A DNA stretch of 64,000 nt. Source: Streptomyces sp. MUM 178J (GTDB lineage: Bacteria; Actinomycetota; Actinomycetes; Streptomycetales; Streptomycetaceae). This document shows positions 18,053 to 27,286 of this stretch, in pieces. A program made the translations under genes and the position numbers. The stretch spans positions 1 to 64,000 of the forward strand of contig NZ_JADWYQ010000018.1 in assembly GCF_022414575.1 (NCBI RefSeq), read 5' to 3'. Below the pieces are notes generated by a model that ran no database searches, had not been told where the DNA came from, and saw nothing but the letters and a program-made list of their open reading frames with translations. Numbering within the stretch: the stretch's first letter is position 1; each line of letters starts with the position of its first letter.

Positions 18053-20125
18053 TCAGACGCCGATGTCGCGGCCGTCCTTGCGGTAGACCGCCACCACCGA
18101 CGGGCGCACGATCCGGCCCGGCCCGTCGGGCCAGGCGCTGGCCGGGTTCTCGACCGACGCGCCGTCGACCTCTCCCGGGTGCTGCACGGCGACCAGCACG
18201 CGGCGGTCCTGGATGATCGGTCCACAGGTCTCCGCACCCGCCGGGACCGTCAGGAACTGCTTGATCTCGCCGCGCCGCTCGCCGCGCGTCGCCACGCCGA
18301 ACAGTCCGTCGTGCGAGCCGAGCTTGTTGCCGTCCGTGGAGATCCACAGATTGCCGTGGTCGTCGAAGGCCACGTTGTCGGGGCAGGAGATCGGGCTGAC
18401 CTTCTCCTTGGGGAAGCCCGCGTAGTACGTCGCCGGGTCCTCCGGGTCGCCCGCGACCAGGAACAGCCGCCAGGCGAAGCCGTCGCCGGCCGGGTCGTCC
18501 CAGTGCTCGGCGAGCTCCAGGACCTGGCCGTGCTTGTTCAGGTTGCGCGGGTTGGCCTCGTCGGCGGCCGGGTGGCCGTCCTTGCCGCGGTTGGTGTTGT
18601 TCGTCAGCGCGACATAGACGCGGCCGGTGCGCGGGGAGGGCTCCACGTCCTCGGGGCGGTCCATCTTGGTGGCGCCGACCTTGTCGGCCGCCAGCCGGGT
18701 GAAGACGTACACCTCCTCGGCGGTCATGCCCGGGACGTGCGAGGTGTCGCCGGTCGCCAGCGGGATCCACACGCCGGAGCCGTCGAACTCGCCGTCGCTC
18801 GGCAGCTTGCCGCTGCCGTCGATGTCCTGCGGCGAGTCGCCGGTCAGCTTGGCGACGTACAGCGTGCCCTCGTCGAGGAGCGTGGCGTTGTGCTCGCGGG
18901 CGTGCCGGCTGTTGCCCTTCTTCATACGCTTCGACGAGACGAACTTGTAGAAGTAGTCAAAGCGCTCGTCGTCGCCCATATAGACCACCGGGCGGCCGTC
19001 GGCCGTCAGCCGCGGCTGCGCGGCCTCGTGCTTGAAGCGGCCGAGAGCCGTGCGCTTGCGCGGGGTGGAGTGCGGGTCGTACGGGTCGAGCTCGACGACC
19101 CAGCCGAAGCGGTGCGGCTCGTTCGGCTCCTGCGCCGCGTCGAAGCGCTTGTCGAACCGCTCCCACTTGCGTTCCGTCGTGCCCGAGCCGATGCCGTAGC
19201 GCTTATCGGTGGGGCTGGAGCCATGGGCGAAGTACTGGTTGAAGTTCTCCTCGCCCGACAGGATCGTGCCCCAGGGGGTGGTGCCGCCCGCGCAGTTGTT
19301 GAGCGTGCCGAGCACCTTGCGGCCGGAGCGGTCCGCGGAGGTCTTCAGCAGGTCGCTGCCGGCGGCCGGGCCGGTCAGCTCGAACTCGCTGGTCGCGGTG
19401 ATTCGGCGGTTGAGGTGGTGGCGGGTCACCGGGGTGAGCTTGCCGTTGCGCCACTCCTCCTGGACCACGACGACGGACAGGCCGTGCGCGGCCCAGGCGA
19501 TCTCGACCTGCTCGCGGGTCGGGTTCTCGGAGTCGTAGCCCTTGAACATCAGCTGCTCGTCCGTGTACTCGTGGTTGGCCACGAGCACCTGGCGACGCCA
19601 CTCGCGGGGCAGCGGAAGCAGCGAGAGGAAGTCGTTGTTGTAGCCGAACTGGCCGGCCTGCGCCCTGGCGCTCTGCCGGTCCGGGTGGAACGCGGGCGCG
19701 CCCCGCAGAATCGGTTCGCCCCAACGGATGACGACATTCTGCGCGTACCCCTCGGGAACGGTCACCTTGTCGTCGGTGTTCGGCGCGACCGGGGCGAAGC
19801 GCAGCCCCCGGGCGCCGTCGGCCTTGCCCGGGCGGTGCCGGTGGCCTCTGCCCGCGGGCGCGGCTGCGGACGCGGCCGCCTCGGCGGAGGACGCGCCCTG
19901 GACGACGGCCGCGCCGCCCGCGGCGGACGCGACGGTCACCACGGCTGCGGCCCGCATCATCGAGCGGCGCGACAGAGCGCCCGCTATGACGTCGCCCGCG
20001 TACTCGTTGTCGCTGGTGTTGGGCACCTCATGGAAGCAGGCGTCGCCGCAGCGGTAGCGGCAGGTGAGAGCGGAACGACCGCCCGCATGGCGGTTGACGT
20101 TCAACAGCGGCAGCATCTTGCGCAC
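18053..20125 (-). CDS. PhoX-family (DUF839) alkaline phosphatase, Tat-exported
   Basis: 690 residues from a GTG (VRKMLPLLNVN), with GGAGGAGG about 10 bases upstream. The N-terminal region carries conserved RSALTCRYRCGDACFHEVPN and then a Tat motif SRRSMMRAAA with an Ala-rich hydrophobic stretch ending near AEAAA. The rest is the DUF839 beta-propeller of PhoX phosphatases: YAQNVVIRWGEPI, NNDFLSLLPLP, VANHEYTDEQLMF, LNNCAGGTTPWGTILSGEEN, FKHEAAQPR, GDDERFDYFYKFVS and DGNKLGSHDG. PhoX enzymes bind Ca and Fe and release phosphate from organic esters outside the cell. A likely PHO box lies about 100 bases upstream. Confidence 0.9.
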   Translation of the reverse strand: MRKMLPLLNVNRHAGGRSALTCRYRCGDACFHEVPNTSDNEYAGDVIAGALSRRSMMRAAAVVTVASAAGGAAVVQGASSAEAAASAAAPAGRGHRHRPGKADGARGLRFAPVAPNTDDKVTVPEGYAQNVVIRWGEPILRGAPAFHPDRQSARAQAGQFGYNNDFLSLLPLPREWRRQVLVANHEYTDEQLMFKGYDSENPTREQVEIAWAAHGLSVVVVQEEWRNGKLTPVTRHHLNRRITATSEFELTGPAAGSDLLKTSADRSGRKVLGTLNNCAGGTTPWGTILSGEENFNQYFAHGSSPTDKRYGIGSGTTERKWERFDKRFDAAQEPNEPHRFGWVVELDPYDPHSTPRKRTALGRFKHEAAQPRLTADGRPVVYMGDDERFDYFYKFVSSKRMKKGNSRHAREHNATLLDEGTLYVAKLTGDSPQDIDGSGKLPSDGEFDGSGVWIPLATGDTSHVPGMTAEEVYVFTRLAADKVGATKMDRPEDVEPSPRTGRVYVALTNNTNRGKDGHPAADEANPRNLNKHGQVLELAEHWDDPAGDGFAWRLFLVAGDPEDPATYYAGFPKEKVSPISCPDNVAFDDHGNLWISTDGNKLGSHDGLFGVATRGERRGEIKQFLTVPAGAETCGPIIQDRRVLVAVQHPGEVDGASVENPASAWPDGPGRIVRPSVVAVYRKDGRDIGV

Positions 20126-20228
20126 TTCGCTTCTTCCTCCTCCGGCGCCCCCGCGCCGACCGTATCGACAGTGTGTCGGAATAAGTCCGGCCATGACGGT
20201 AGGCCCGACGGCGCGCGGTGTGGCGGAC

Positions 20229-20250
20229 GAAAAATGAACACGGCGTGAAT
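20229..20250 (-). promoter_or_regulatory. Putative PHO box (PhoP-binding direct repeat) for the PhoX gene
   Basis: On the minus strand ATTCACGCCGT (20250-20240) is followed directly by GTTCATTTTTC (20239-20229): two 11-base units beginning [AG]TTCA[CT], the layout of PhoP direct-repeat units (consensus GTTCACC plus four bases) in Streptomyces. The site ends 104 bases before the GTG of the phosphatase gene. Phosphate-starvation induction by PhoRP would be expected. Confidence 0.5.
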
Positions 20251-20456
20251 GCGACGGGTATGAGGCGGGGTTGACATCATGCGCGTGATGTGGGCGTGGT
20301 CAGCCCCGCCCCTGCGACGGTTCCGGCGGGGCGGCGGCTAACCTTACGTGTCCGCCATGGCCGTCGGTCTGCGTCGAACAGGGCGGCGATCCCCTGGCCC
20401 GTACGGCCGGAGTGCGGACGAACCACCGCAATCAACTCATGCGAAAGGCCTCGCCC

Positions 20457-22100
20457 ATGGGCATTCGGAGCTTGCTGCGCAAGGTGTTTGGCGGACGCGA
20501 CCGTGCGACGGGGCGCGAGGAGTCGACTACAGCCGCGGCGGCCGTCCCGCCGCAGCCCGAACGCCGCGAGGAGTCCGTGTCCGCGGGTGGCGCACCCGCG
20601 GACACGGAGGCGGAGGCGGCGGACACGGCCGCGCGGCGGGTTCCCTCGCCCTCCCCGGAGCGCACGACGGAGTCCGGCACGACGGAGTCCGGCACGACGA
20701 AGACCGACACGACCAAGACCGACACGACCAAGGCCGGCACGACTAAGGCCAGCGCCGCGGACCTGGTCTCCGCGGCCTTCGACAACCCGGCGCCCCGCCC
20801 GGGCGCCGCCACGATCCCGCCCCAGGCGGACGGCGAGCGAGAGGACCCCGCGAAGGCCGCAGAAGCGAACACGGCTCCGACGGCGGACGCGCCCGAGCCG
20901 CCGCCCGGCGCCCCCGCGCCGCGCTCAGTCAACGGCGACGGCGCCGCGGACCAGCCCGCCCCCCAGCCGGAGGCGAACCCGGCGGACGACTCGGCCGCAG
21001 AAGCCGACGCGCCGGCCGCCGCGGACCAGCCCGCACCCGCCGCCACCGCCGCCACGGCCGCCACCGCGGACACCACGGACACCACGGACACCACCCCCAC
21101 CGACGCCCAGACCCACACGACCGACGACACCACCGCGGACCAACCCGCACCCGCCGCCACGGCCGCCACCGCGGACACAACCACCCCGACCACCCCCACA
21201 CCAGACGGCCGACCCGCCCAGGACGCCGCACACGAGCCGGTCAGCGCAGCCGCCGAAGCGGCGGACGACTCGGCCGCAGAAGCCGACGCGCCCGCCACCG
21301 CGGACCAGCCCGCACCCGCCGCCACGGCCGCCACCGCGGACACCGCGGACACAACCACCCCGAGCACCTCCACGGCAGACGACCGACCCGCCCAGGACGC
21401 CGACCCCGCCCCCCAGCCGGAGGCGACCCCGGCGCCCGCGACGCCGGCCGTGTCGCTCGCGCGGGTCAAGGCGCAGGCCGGGGGGCTCGTCGAGGCGTAC
21501 AAGGCCGCCGGCAGCGCGCTGAAGAAGGCAGGGCTCGGCGGAGTCCGGGCGCGGGTGTACCTGGTGCTGGACCGGTCGGGGTCGATGCGCGGGCACTACA
21601 AGGACGGCAGCGCCCAGCGCCTCGGCGAGCAGGCGCTCGCGCTCGCAGCACATCTCGACGAGAGCGCGACGGTGCAGGTCGTCTTCTTCTCGACGGAGGT
21701 CGACGGGACCGGCGAACTGGGCCTCGCCTCGTACGAGGGCCGGATCGACGAGCTGCATGCCTCCCTGGGCCGGATGGGGCGCACGAACTACCACCTCGCG
21801 GTCGAGGAGGTGCTCGGCCTGCACGCCAAGGGCCACGGCGACGACACACCCGCCCTGGTGCTGTTCCAGACCGACGGCGCGCCCGAGTCCAAGACCGCCG
21901 CCACCGCAGCGCTCTCCGCGGCTGCGGAACGGCCGGTGTTCTGGCAGTTCGTGGCGTTCGGCGAGCATGACGCGAAGGCCTTCGACTATCTGCGCCGGCT
22001 CCAGGCCCCGAACGCCGGCTTCTTCCACGCGGGCCCGGCCCCCGGCGAGCTGGCGCACTCCGCTCTCTTCAAGGGCGTGCTGGAGGGCTGGAGGCCCTGA
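20457..22100 (+). CDS. vWA-domain protein with long Ala/Thr/Pro-rich linker (TerF/TerY-like)
   Basis: 547 residues from the ATG with AAAGG 8 bases upstream ([15 protein letters not shown]). Residues ~20-320 are a low-complexity linker with internal repeats: short [10 protein letters not shown] units, then two long near-copies of [27 protein letters not shown]. The C-terminal ~215 residues form a von Willebrand A domain with an intact MIDAS DRSGSM, a Thr in [13 protein letters not shown] and FQTDG. The vWA part resembles the cytoplasmic TerF/TerY-type proteins of tellurium-resistance loci. No other ter gene is in view. No signal peptide is seen, so the linker is probably cytosolic. Confidence 0.85.
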   Translation: MGIRSLLRKVFGGRDRATGREESTTAAAAVPPQPERREESVSAGGAPADTEAEAADTAARRVPSPSPERTTESGTTESGTTKTDTTKTDTTKAGTTKASAADLVSAAFDNPAPRPGAATIPPQADGEREDPAKAAEANTAPTADAPEPPPGAPAPRSVNGDGAADQPAPQPEANPADDSAAEADAPAAADQPAPAATAATAATADTTDTTDTTPTDAQTHTTDDTTADQPAPAATAATADTTTPTTPTPDGRPAQDAAHEPVSAAAEAADDSAAEADAPATADQPAPAATAATADTADTTTPSTSTADDRPAQDADPAPQPEATPAPATPAVSLARVKAQAGGLVEAYKAAGSALKKAGLGGVRARVYLVLDRSGSMRGHYKDGSAQRLGEQALALAAHLDESATVQVVFFSTEVDGTGELGLASYEGRIDELHASLGRMGRTNYHLAVEEVLGLHAKGHGDDTPALVLFQTDGAPESKTAATAALSAAAERPVFWQFVAFGEHDAKAFDYLRRLQAPNAGFFHAGPAPGELAHSALFKGVLEGWRP

Positions 22101-22260
22101 GCTGAGCGCCCATTGCAGGCAGCGACACGGTGACGGCCGGCCCGCCGTCCGGCCCCGGCCGCGCCGTCACCGTGCCGCCGAGCTCCTCGGTGACCGGCTT
22201 CGCGCGGGCCTCCCCGCCTTCGGCGACCAGTAGCCGCATCGTGCCGTCGTCACTGCTCTC
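22100..22260 (-). pseudogene. Remnant of a histidine-kinase C-terminus
   Basis: The minus strand reads GTMRLLVAEGGEARAKPVTE then ELGGTVTARPGPDGGPAVTV and SLPA, which resembles the last strands of a HATPase_c domain (..GG.V.A....GG..VTV.LP). It continues without a sensible end into the convergent vWA gene, lacks the N, G1 and G2 boxes and has no start. The rest of the gap to metG (22261-22402) holds 9-base CGCCGCACT-like repeats and the metG leader. Confidence 0.4.
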
Positions 22261-22402
22261 GTCCCACTCGCCGCACTCGCCGCACTCACCGCACTAGCGG
22301 TGTTTGCGGCGTTTGCCGTCGTTTCTTCGGTGCCGGACGTTTCGCGTACCCCTCCGGTTATGCAGGTGAGTGGATCTTCGCAGGGCCGATAGGATTTCGA
22401 CC

Positions 22403-24019
22403 ATGGCGGCCACTGGATCCGAGAAGCAGGGGGCGACGGCGTACTACGTCTCGACCCCCATCTATTACGTCAACGACGCTCCTCACCTGGGCCACGCCTA
22501 TACGACCGTCGCAGGCGACGTGCTCTCCCGCTGGCACCGCCAGCGCGGCGAGAAGGTGTGGTACCTCACCGGCACGGACGAGCACGGTCAGAAGATCATG
22601 CGCACTGCCGAGGCGAACAAGGTCACACCCCAGGAGTGGTGCGACAAGCTCGTGGAAGAGGCCTGGAAGCCCCTCTGGGAGCATCTGGACATCGCGAACG
22701 ACGACTTCATCCGCACCACCGAGAAGCGCCACACCGACCGGGTCCAGGAGTTCGTCCAGGACCTGTACGACAAGGGCGAGATCTACAAGGGCGGCTACGA
22801 GGGCCCGTACTGCGTCGGCTGCGAGGAGTACAGGCTCCCCGGCGAGCTGCTGGAAGGCGAGGGCGAGTACGCCGGTCAGCAGCTGTGCCCCGTGCACAAG
22901 AAGCCGGTGGAGATCCTCAAGGAGGAGAACTACTTCTTCAAGCTGAGCGAGTACGGCCCCAGGCTGCTGGAGCTCTACGAGGCCCGCCCCGGCTTCATTC
23001 AGCCCGAGTCGGCCCGCAACGAAGTGGTGAACTTCGTCAAGCAGGGCCTGCAGGACCTGTCGATCTCCCGCTCCACCTTCGACTGGGGCATCAAGGTCCC
23101 GTGGGACGACAAGCACGTCATCTACGTGTGGATCGACGCGCTGCTGAACTACGCCACGGCTGTCGGCTACAACGAGAACCCGGCCAAGTTCGACGAGATC
23201 TTCCCGGCCGACGTCCACCTGGTCGGCAAGGACATCCTGCGCTTCCACGCAATCATCTGGCCCGCGATGCTGATGGCGCAGGGCCTGCCGCTGCCGGGGA
23301 AGATCGCAGCGAACGGCTGGCTGATGGTCGGCGGCGAGAAGATGTCGAAGTCCAATCTGACCGGCATCAAGCCGCAGGATCTGACCTCGCACTTCGGTGT
23401 GGACGCGTACCGCTGGTACTTCCTGCGTGCGATCGCCTTCGGCCAGGACGGCTCGTTCTCCTGGGAGGACTTCACCGCCCGCTACACCAGCGAGCTGGCC
23501 AACGACTACGGCAACCTGGCCTCGCGCGTCGCGGCCATGGTCGGCAAGTACTTCGGCGGCGCGCTGCCGGAGGCGACGGCGTCCGGCGACGCCGAGAAGG
23601 CCGTCCAGGAGGGACTGACGAAGGCCGTCGCCGAGGCCGACCGCCGCATCGGCGAGGAGCTGGACTTCCAGGGCGGGATCCTGGCCGTCTTCGACTTCAT
23701 CAAGCAGGTCAACGGCTACATCACGGAACAGGAGCCGTGGAAGGTCGCCAAGGACGACACCGCCGAGGGCCGGGCCCGGCTGGCGACCATCCTCTACACG
23801 GCCGCGGAGTCGCTGCGCGCGGTGGCGGTGCTGCTGAACCCGGTCATGCCCGAGACCTCCCAGGCGCTGTGGGACTCCCTGGGCGCTCAGGAGTCCCTGG
23901 GCTCACTCGCCGACCAGCAGGTCCAGCGCGCGGGCGAGTGGGGGAAGCTCCCGGCGGGAGCGACGGTCACGAAGGGCGCGGTGCTGTTCCCTCGGCTGGA
24001 AGAGCCGAAGAAGCCGTAG
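22403..24019 (+). CDS. metG: Methionyl-tRNA synthetase
   Basis: 538 residues. Class I synthetase: HIGH-type PHLGHAYTT near residue 27, the zinc/knuckle insert YCVGCEEYRLPGE and LCPVHKKP, WIDALLNY, and the KMSKS loop GGEKMSKSN (~310). The C-terminal helical anticodon domain (YTSELANDYGNLASRVAAMV, NGYITEQEPWKVAKDD) is complete; the extra EMAP-like tRNA-binding domain of longer MetRS forms is absent. It charges initiator and elongator tRNA-Met. ATG 22403 fits the domain start; an upstream in-frame extension begins inside the promoter. A strong terminator follows at 24053-24085. Confidence 0.97.
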   Translation: MAATGSEKQGATAYYVSTPIYYVNDAPHLGHAYTTVAGDVLSRWHRQRGEKVWYLTGTDEHGQKIMRTAEANKVTPQEWCDKLVEEAWKPLWEHLDIANDDFIRTTEKRHTDRVQEFVQDLYDKGEIYKGGYEGPYCVGCEEYRLPGELLEGEGEYAGQQLCPVHKKPVEILKEENYFFKLSEYGPRLLELYEARPGFIQPESARNEVVNFVKQGLQDLSISRSTFDWGIKVPWDDKHVIYVWIDALLNYATAVGYNENPAKFDEIFPADVHLVGKDILRFHAIIWPAMLMAQGLPLPGKIAANGWLMVGGEKMSKSNLTGIKPQDLTSHFGVDAYRWYFLRAIAFGQDGSFSWEDFTARYTSELANDYGNLASRVAAMVGKYFGGALPEATASGDAEKAVQEGLTKAVAEADRRIGEELDFQGGILAVFDFIKQVNGYITEQEPWKVAKDDTAEGRARLATILYTAAESLRAVAVLLNPVMPETSQALWDSLGAQESLGSLADQQVQRAGEWGKLPAGATVTKGAVLFPRLEEPKKP

Positions 24020-24052
24020 CCGTCGCAGGCTGACGGCACGCGCATACGCGAG

Positions 24053-24085
24053 GGGCCCCGGACCTGTACGGCAGGTCCGGGGCCC
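24053..24085. terminator. Strong hairpin terminator between metG and the L,D-transpeptidase gene
   Basis: 14 perfectly paired bases (GGGCCCCGGACCTG, 24053-24066) with a five-base loop TACGG and the complementary arm 24072-24085. It lies 33 bases after the metG stop and 20 bases from the convergent gene stop, so it probably serves both. Confidence 0.85.
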
Positions 24086-24104
24086 GCTGTCTGCGCCGGA
24101 TGGC

Positions 24105-24956
24105 TCATCTGCCGAGCGAGGCCTTGTCCCCCATCACCACCACCGGCTGTTTGTCCGGATCCAGCCACCTCAGCAGCTCCCGCATGCGCTCCCGCTGCAG
24201 GGAGACGCAGCCCTGGGTGGGCCCGCCGTGGTCGACGTGGATCCAGATGCCGCCGCCCCTCTCCTCGCCGAGCGGGCGGGTCCAGTCCAGCGGGGTGGCG
24301 CCGGGCTTCCGGTTGTAGTTGATCGCCACGACATGGTCGAAGGACCCGGCGAGCGGCTCGCCCTCGAAACCCGTCCCGCTGACGGTGAACCTGTCGTCGC
24401 GGTCGTACGGGAGCCGGGTGCCGGGATCGGGCAGCCGACCGCCCGCGTCGGTGAGCCGGAAGACCCCGACGGGTGAGCGCAGGTCGCCCTCCCGGTGATC
24501 GCGGGTCCAGCCCTTCAGCCCGTTGTGCGCGGGCCAGACGCCGGAGACGGGTTTCCAGCCGCTCTCCGGGTCCCGCTCGTAGAGCACGACGCCGACCCGG
24601 TTCGCATCGGGCGAGTCTCCGGCCACCAGGACTGCCTGGGCCGTCCCGGAGGGGATCTCCGCCCGGGTCGCGGGCCCGAGGAACGGAATCTCGCCCTTCC
24701 GGCCGTCGTCGTCCCCGTCGTCCCCGTCGTCACCGTCCCGGCCGTCGGCCTCCCCGTGCCGGATGCCCGGACCAGGAGCCGACCGCCCCGCATGGCCCCC
24801 GCCGCCCCCTTTGCCGTCGGCGACGCCCACATCCGTCTCCACCTGCGGGGATGCGGGTCCGGAACCCCCCGTACAGCCGGCGAGCAGCCCGGCCGCAGCG
24901 AGCGAGACGAGGGCTGCGGGGGCGGCGAGGCGCAGCCGCCCAAGGGAAGAGGACAT
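24105..24956 (-). CDS. YkuD-type L,D-transpeptidase lipoprotein
   Basis: 283 residues. A lipoprotein signal ends LAAAGLLAGC with Cys28 as lipidation site. A Gly/Asp-rich linker (GDDGDDGDDDGR) follows. From ~95 to the end is a YkuD-like domain: GVVLYERDPESGWKPV, SPVGVFRLTDAGG, a metal-free catalytic segment IWIHVDHGGPTQGCVSL with His and nucleophile Cys. L,D-transpeptidases make 3-3 cross-links in peptidoglycan outside the membrane. The variant 'HGGPTQGC' replaces the more usual SHGC spacing, as in the ErfK-like branch with bacterial cell-wall roles. Confidence 0.87.
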   Translation of the reverse strand: MSSSLGRLRLAAPAALVSLAAAGLLAGCTGGSGPASPQVETDVGVADGKGGGGGHAGRSAPGPGIRHGEADGRDGDDGDDGDDDGRKGEIPFLGPATRAEIPSGTAQAVLVAGDSPDANRVGVVLYERDPESGWKPVSGVWPAHNGLKGWTRDHREGDLRSPVGVFRLTDAGGRLPDPGTRLPYDRDDRFTVSGTGFEGEPLAGSFDHVVAINYNRKPGATPLDWTRPLGEERGGGIWIHVDHGGPTQGCVSLQRERMRELLRWLDPDKQPVVVMGDKASLGR

Positions 24957-25081
24957 AGAGACCCTTCCTGCTCCGAGGCTCTTCTCAGGTTCTCAGGGTC
25001 TCGTCCGGCTCTCAGCACGAAGCCCCCGCGCCCCGGCGTACACCGGCCCGCACTCCCAGCCTGCCCACCCGCTCACGCACA

Positions 25082-25113
25082 AAGGCCCGGAACCGGCCAA
25101 GGTTCCGGACCTT
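25082..25113. terminator. Hairpin, probable terminator downstream of aspS
   Basis: AAGGCCCGGAACC pairs with GGTTCCGGACCTT (13 bases, one mismatch) around a six-base loop (25095-25100). It is a second stem 54 bases beyond the hairpin adjoining the aspS stop; together they could insulate aspS from the transpeptidase promoter. Confidence 0.6.
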
Positions 25114-25166
25114 CGTACGCTGCCGAGCGCGCCACTCAGTCAGGGGTGCGCCCCAGGTGGCACATA

Positions 25167-25210
25167 TACGAAGAAACCCCGGGCAGCACACTCCCGGGGC
25201 TCTCTTCGTA
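25167..25210 (-). terminator. Terminator hairpin immediately downstream of aspS
   Basis: TACGAAGAAACCCCGGG (25167-25183) pairs with CCCGGGGCTCTCTTCGTA (25193-25210) around a nine-base loop. The arms match apart from a small internal bulge. It begins 21 bases beyond the aspS stop codon. Confidence 0.75.
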
Positions 25211-25231
25211 CGAGTGAACGAGTCGTGGCCG

Positions 25232-27028
25232 TTACTGCGCCGGCTTGTTCTCCGGCTTCGCCTCCGTCGCGGCCGACGGCTTGCGCAGGGCGATGTTCAG
25301 CTCCTTCAGACGGGCCTCGTCCAGCTCCGTCGGGGCGCCCATCATCAGGTCCTGCGCGTTCTGGTTCAGCGGGAAGGCGATCGTCTCGCGGATGTTCGGC
25401 TCGTCGGCGAGGAGCATCACGATCCGGTCGACGCCCGGTGCGATGCCGCCGTGCGGCGGGGCGCCGTACTGGAAGGCGCGGAGCATGCCGGAGAACTCGC
25501 GCTCCACGGTCGCCCGGTCGTAGCCGGCGATCTCGAAGGCCTTGAACATGATGTCCGGCTCGTGGTTCCGGATCGCGCCGGAGGACAGCTCGACGCCGTT
25601 GCAGACGATGTCGTACTGCCAGCCGAGGATGTCCAGCGGGTCCTGGGTCCGAAGCGCCTCCAGGCCGCCCTGCGGCATGGAGAACGGGTTGTGCGAGAAG
25701 TCGATCTTCCCGGTGTCCGGGTCCTTCTCGTACATGGGGAAGTCAACGATCCAGCAGAACCGGAAGACGTTCTCCTCGAAGTGGCCGGCCCGCCTGGCCG
25801 CCTCCACCCGGACCGCGCCCATGATCTTGGAGACCTCGTCGAACTCGCCCGCGCCGAAGAAGACGGCGTGGCCGGGTACCAGGCCGAGCCGCTCGGTGAG
25901 GACCTTGACGTTCTCCTCGGTGAGGAACTTGGCGATCGGGCCGGTGAGCTGGCCGTCGTCGCCGACGCGCACCCAGGCCAGGCCCTTCGCGCCCTGCTCG
26001 ACGGCGAAGTCGCCGAGGCCGTCGAAGAACTTCCGCGGCTGGCCGGCCGTGTCCGGCACGGGCAGGGCGCGGACGTGCTTGCCCGCGAACGCCTTGAACT
26101 CCGAGCCCTCGAAGACGTCGGTGATGTCAACGAGCTCCAGCGTGGCACGCAGGTCCGGCTTGTCGTTGCCGTACTTCAGCATCGCCTCGCGGAACGGGAT
26201 GCGCGGGAACGGCGAGGTGACATGGCGGCCGTTGCCGAACTCCTCGAACAGCTCGGTCATCAGCTGCTCGATCGGCGCGAAGACGTCCTCCTGCTCGACG
26301 AAGCTCATCTCCACGTCGAGCTGGTAGAACTCGCCGGGCGAGCGGTCGGCGCGGGCGTCCTCGTCGCGGAAGCAGGGCGCGATCTGGAAGTACCGGTCGA
26401 AGCCGGAGATCATCAGCAGCTGCTTGAACTGCTGGGGGGCCTGCGGCAGGGCGAAGAACTTGCCCGGGTTCAGCCGGGAGGGCACCACGAAGTCGCGCGC
26501 GCCCTCCGGGGAGGTCGCGGTGAGGATCGGGGTGGCCATCTCGTTGAAGCCCAGGGCGGTCATCTTGTGCCGGATGGCCGAGATCACCGCGGTGCGCAGC
26601 ATGATGTTGCGGTGCATGCGCTCACGGCGCAGGTCGAGGAAGCGGTACTCCAGCCGCCGCTCCTCGTTCACACCGTCGTCCGTGTTGATCGTGAAGGGCA
26701 GCGGGCCCGCCGCGCCCAGCACCTCGACCGCGGAGACCTCGATCTCGATCTCGCCGGTGGACAGGTCCGGGTTGACGTTCTCCGCGCCGCGGGCCGAGAC
26801 CGTGCCGTCCACGCGGACGACGGATTCCTTGGACAGATGGCTCAGCGCCTCGTTGGCGGGGGTGCCGGGGCGGGCCACGAGCTGCGTGATGCCGTAGTGG
26901 TCGCGCAGATCGATGAAGAGGATGCCGCCCAGGTCTCGGCGATTGTGCAGCCAGCCGCTCAGCCGGACGTCGCTTCCGACGTCAGAGGCGCGGAGCTCGC
27001 CGCAGGTGTGGGACCTGTACCGATGCAT
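25232..27028 (-). CDS. aspS: Aspartyl-tRNA synthetase (bacterial type)
   Basis: 598 residues, usual bacterial AspRS length. The N-terminal OB-fold ([40 protein letters not shown]) is followed by class II motifs 1 ([16 protein letters not shown]), 2 ([20 protein letters not shown], Arg binding ATP) and 3 ([13 protein letters not shown]), with the bacterial GAD insertion domain around 290-420. It charges tRNA-Asp, and in organisms lacking AsnRS also tRNA-Asn. The C-terminal tail [10 protein letters not shown] is short and disordered. The start is clear. Confidence 0.98.
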   Translation of the reverse strand: MHRYRSHTCGELRASDVGSDVRLSGWLHNRRDLGGILFIDLRDHYGITQLVARPGTPANEALSHLSKESVVRVDGTVSARGAENVNPDLSTGEIEIEVSAVEVLGAAGPLPFTINTDDGVNEERRLEYRFLDLRRERMHRNIMLRTAVISAIRHKMTALGFNEMATPILTATSPEGARDFVVPSRLNPGKFFALPQAPQQFKQLLMISGFDRYFQIAPCFRDEDARADRSPGEFYQLDVEMSFVEQEDVFAPIEQLMTELFEEFGNGRHVTSPFPRIPFREAMLKYGNDKPDLRATLELVDITDVFEGSEFKAFAGKHVRALPVPDTAGQPRKFFDGLGDFAVEQGAKGLAWVRVGDDGQLTGPIAKFLTEENVKVLTERLGLVPGHAVFFGAGEFDEVSKIMGAVRVEAARRAGHFEENVFRFCWIVDFPMYEKDPDTGKIDFSHNPFSMPQGGLEALRTQDPLDILGWQYDIVCNGVELSSGAIRNHEPDIMFKAFEIAGYDRATVEREFSGMLRAFQYGAPPHGGIAPGVDRIVMLLADEPNIRETIAFPLNQNAQDLMMGAPTELDEARLKELNIALRKPSAATEAKPENKPAQ

Positions 27029-27162
27029 CGTCGTTCATCCAGTCTTGGGGCTTCGGGGTGGGCACAACCTTTGCAAGGTTACCGTCCGGCCCCCGCTGCT
27101 CTCATTGGCATTGACATGCCACTCACCTCGACGGGATTCCGGACGGACGGCCAGACCGACAT

Positions 27163-27186
27163 CCAGACCCACAGCCAGACCCACAG
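27163..27186. repeat. 12-base tandem repeat in the aspS/PP2C divergent gap
   Basis: CCAGACCCACAG occurs twice in tandem, preceded by a related CCAGACCGACAT. The 258-base gap holds the promoters of aspS and of the divergent phosphatase gene; no protein-coding signal is seen. Confidence 0.6.
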
Positions 27187-27286
27187 CGGGACGACAGCCG
27201 GCCGGGCGACCGGAGGGGCGACCGGGCGGACAACCCAATGGATACCGGACATCTCATTCGAAGAGCCTTCGCAATAGTCTGAGGTC

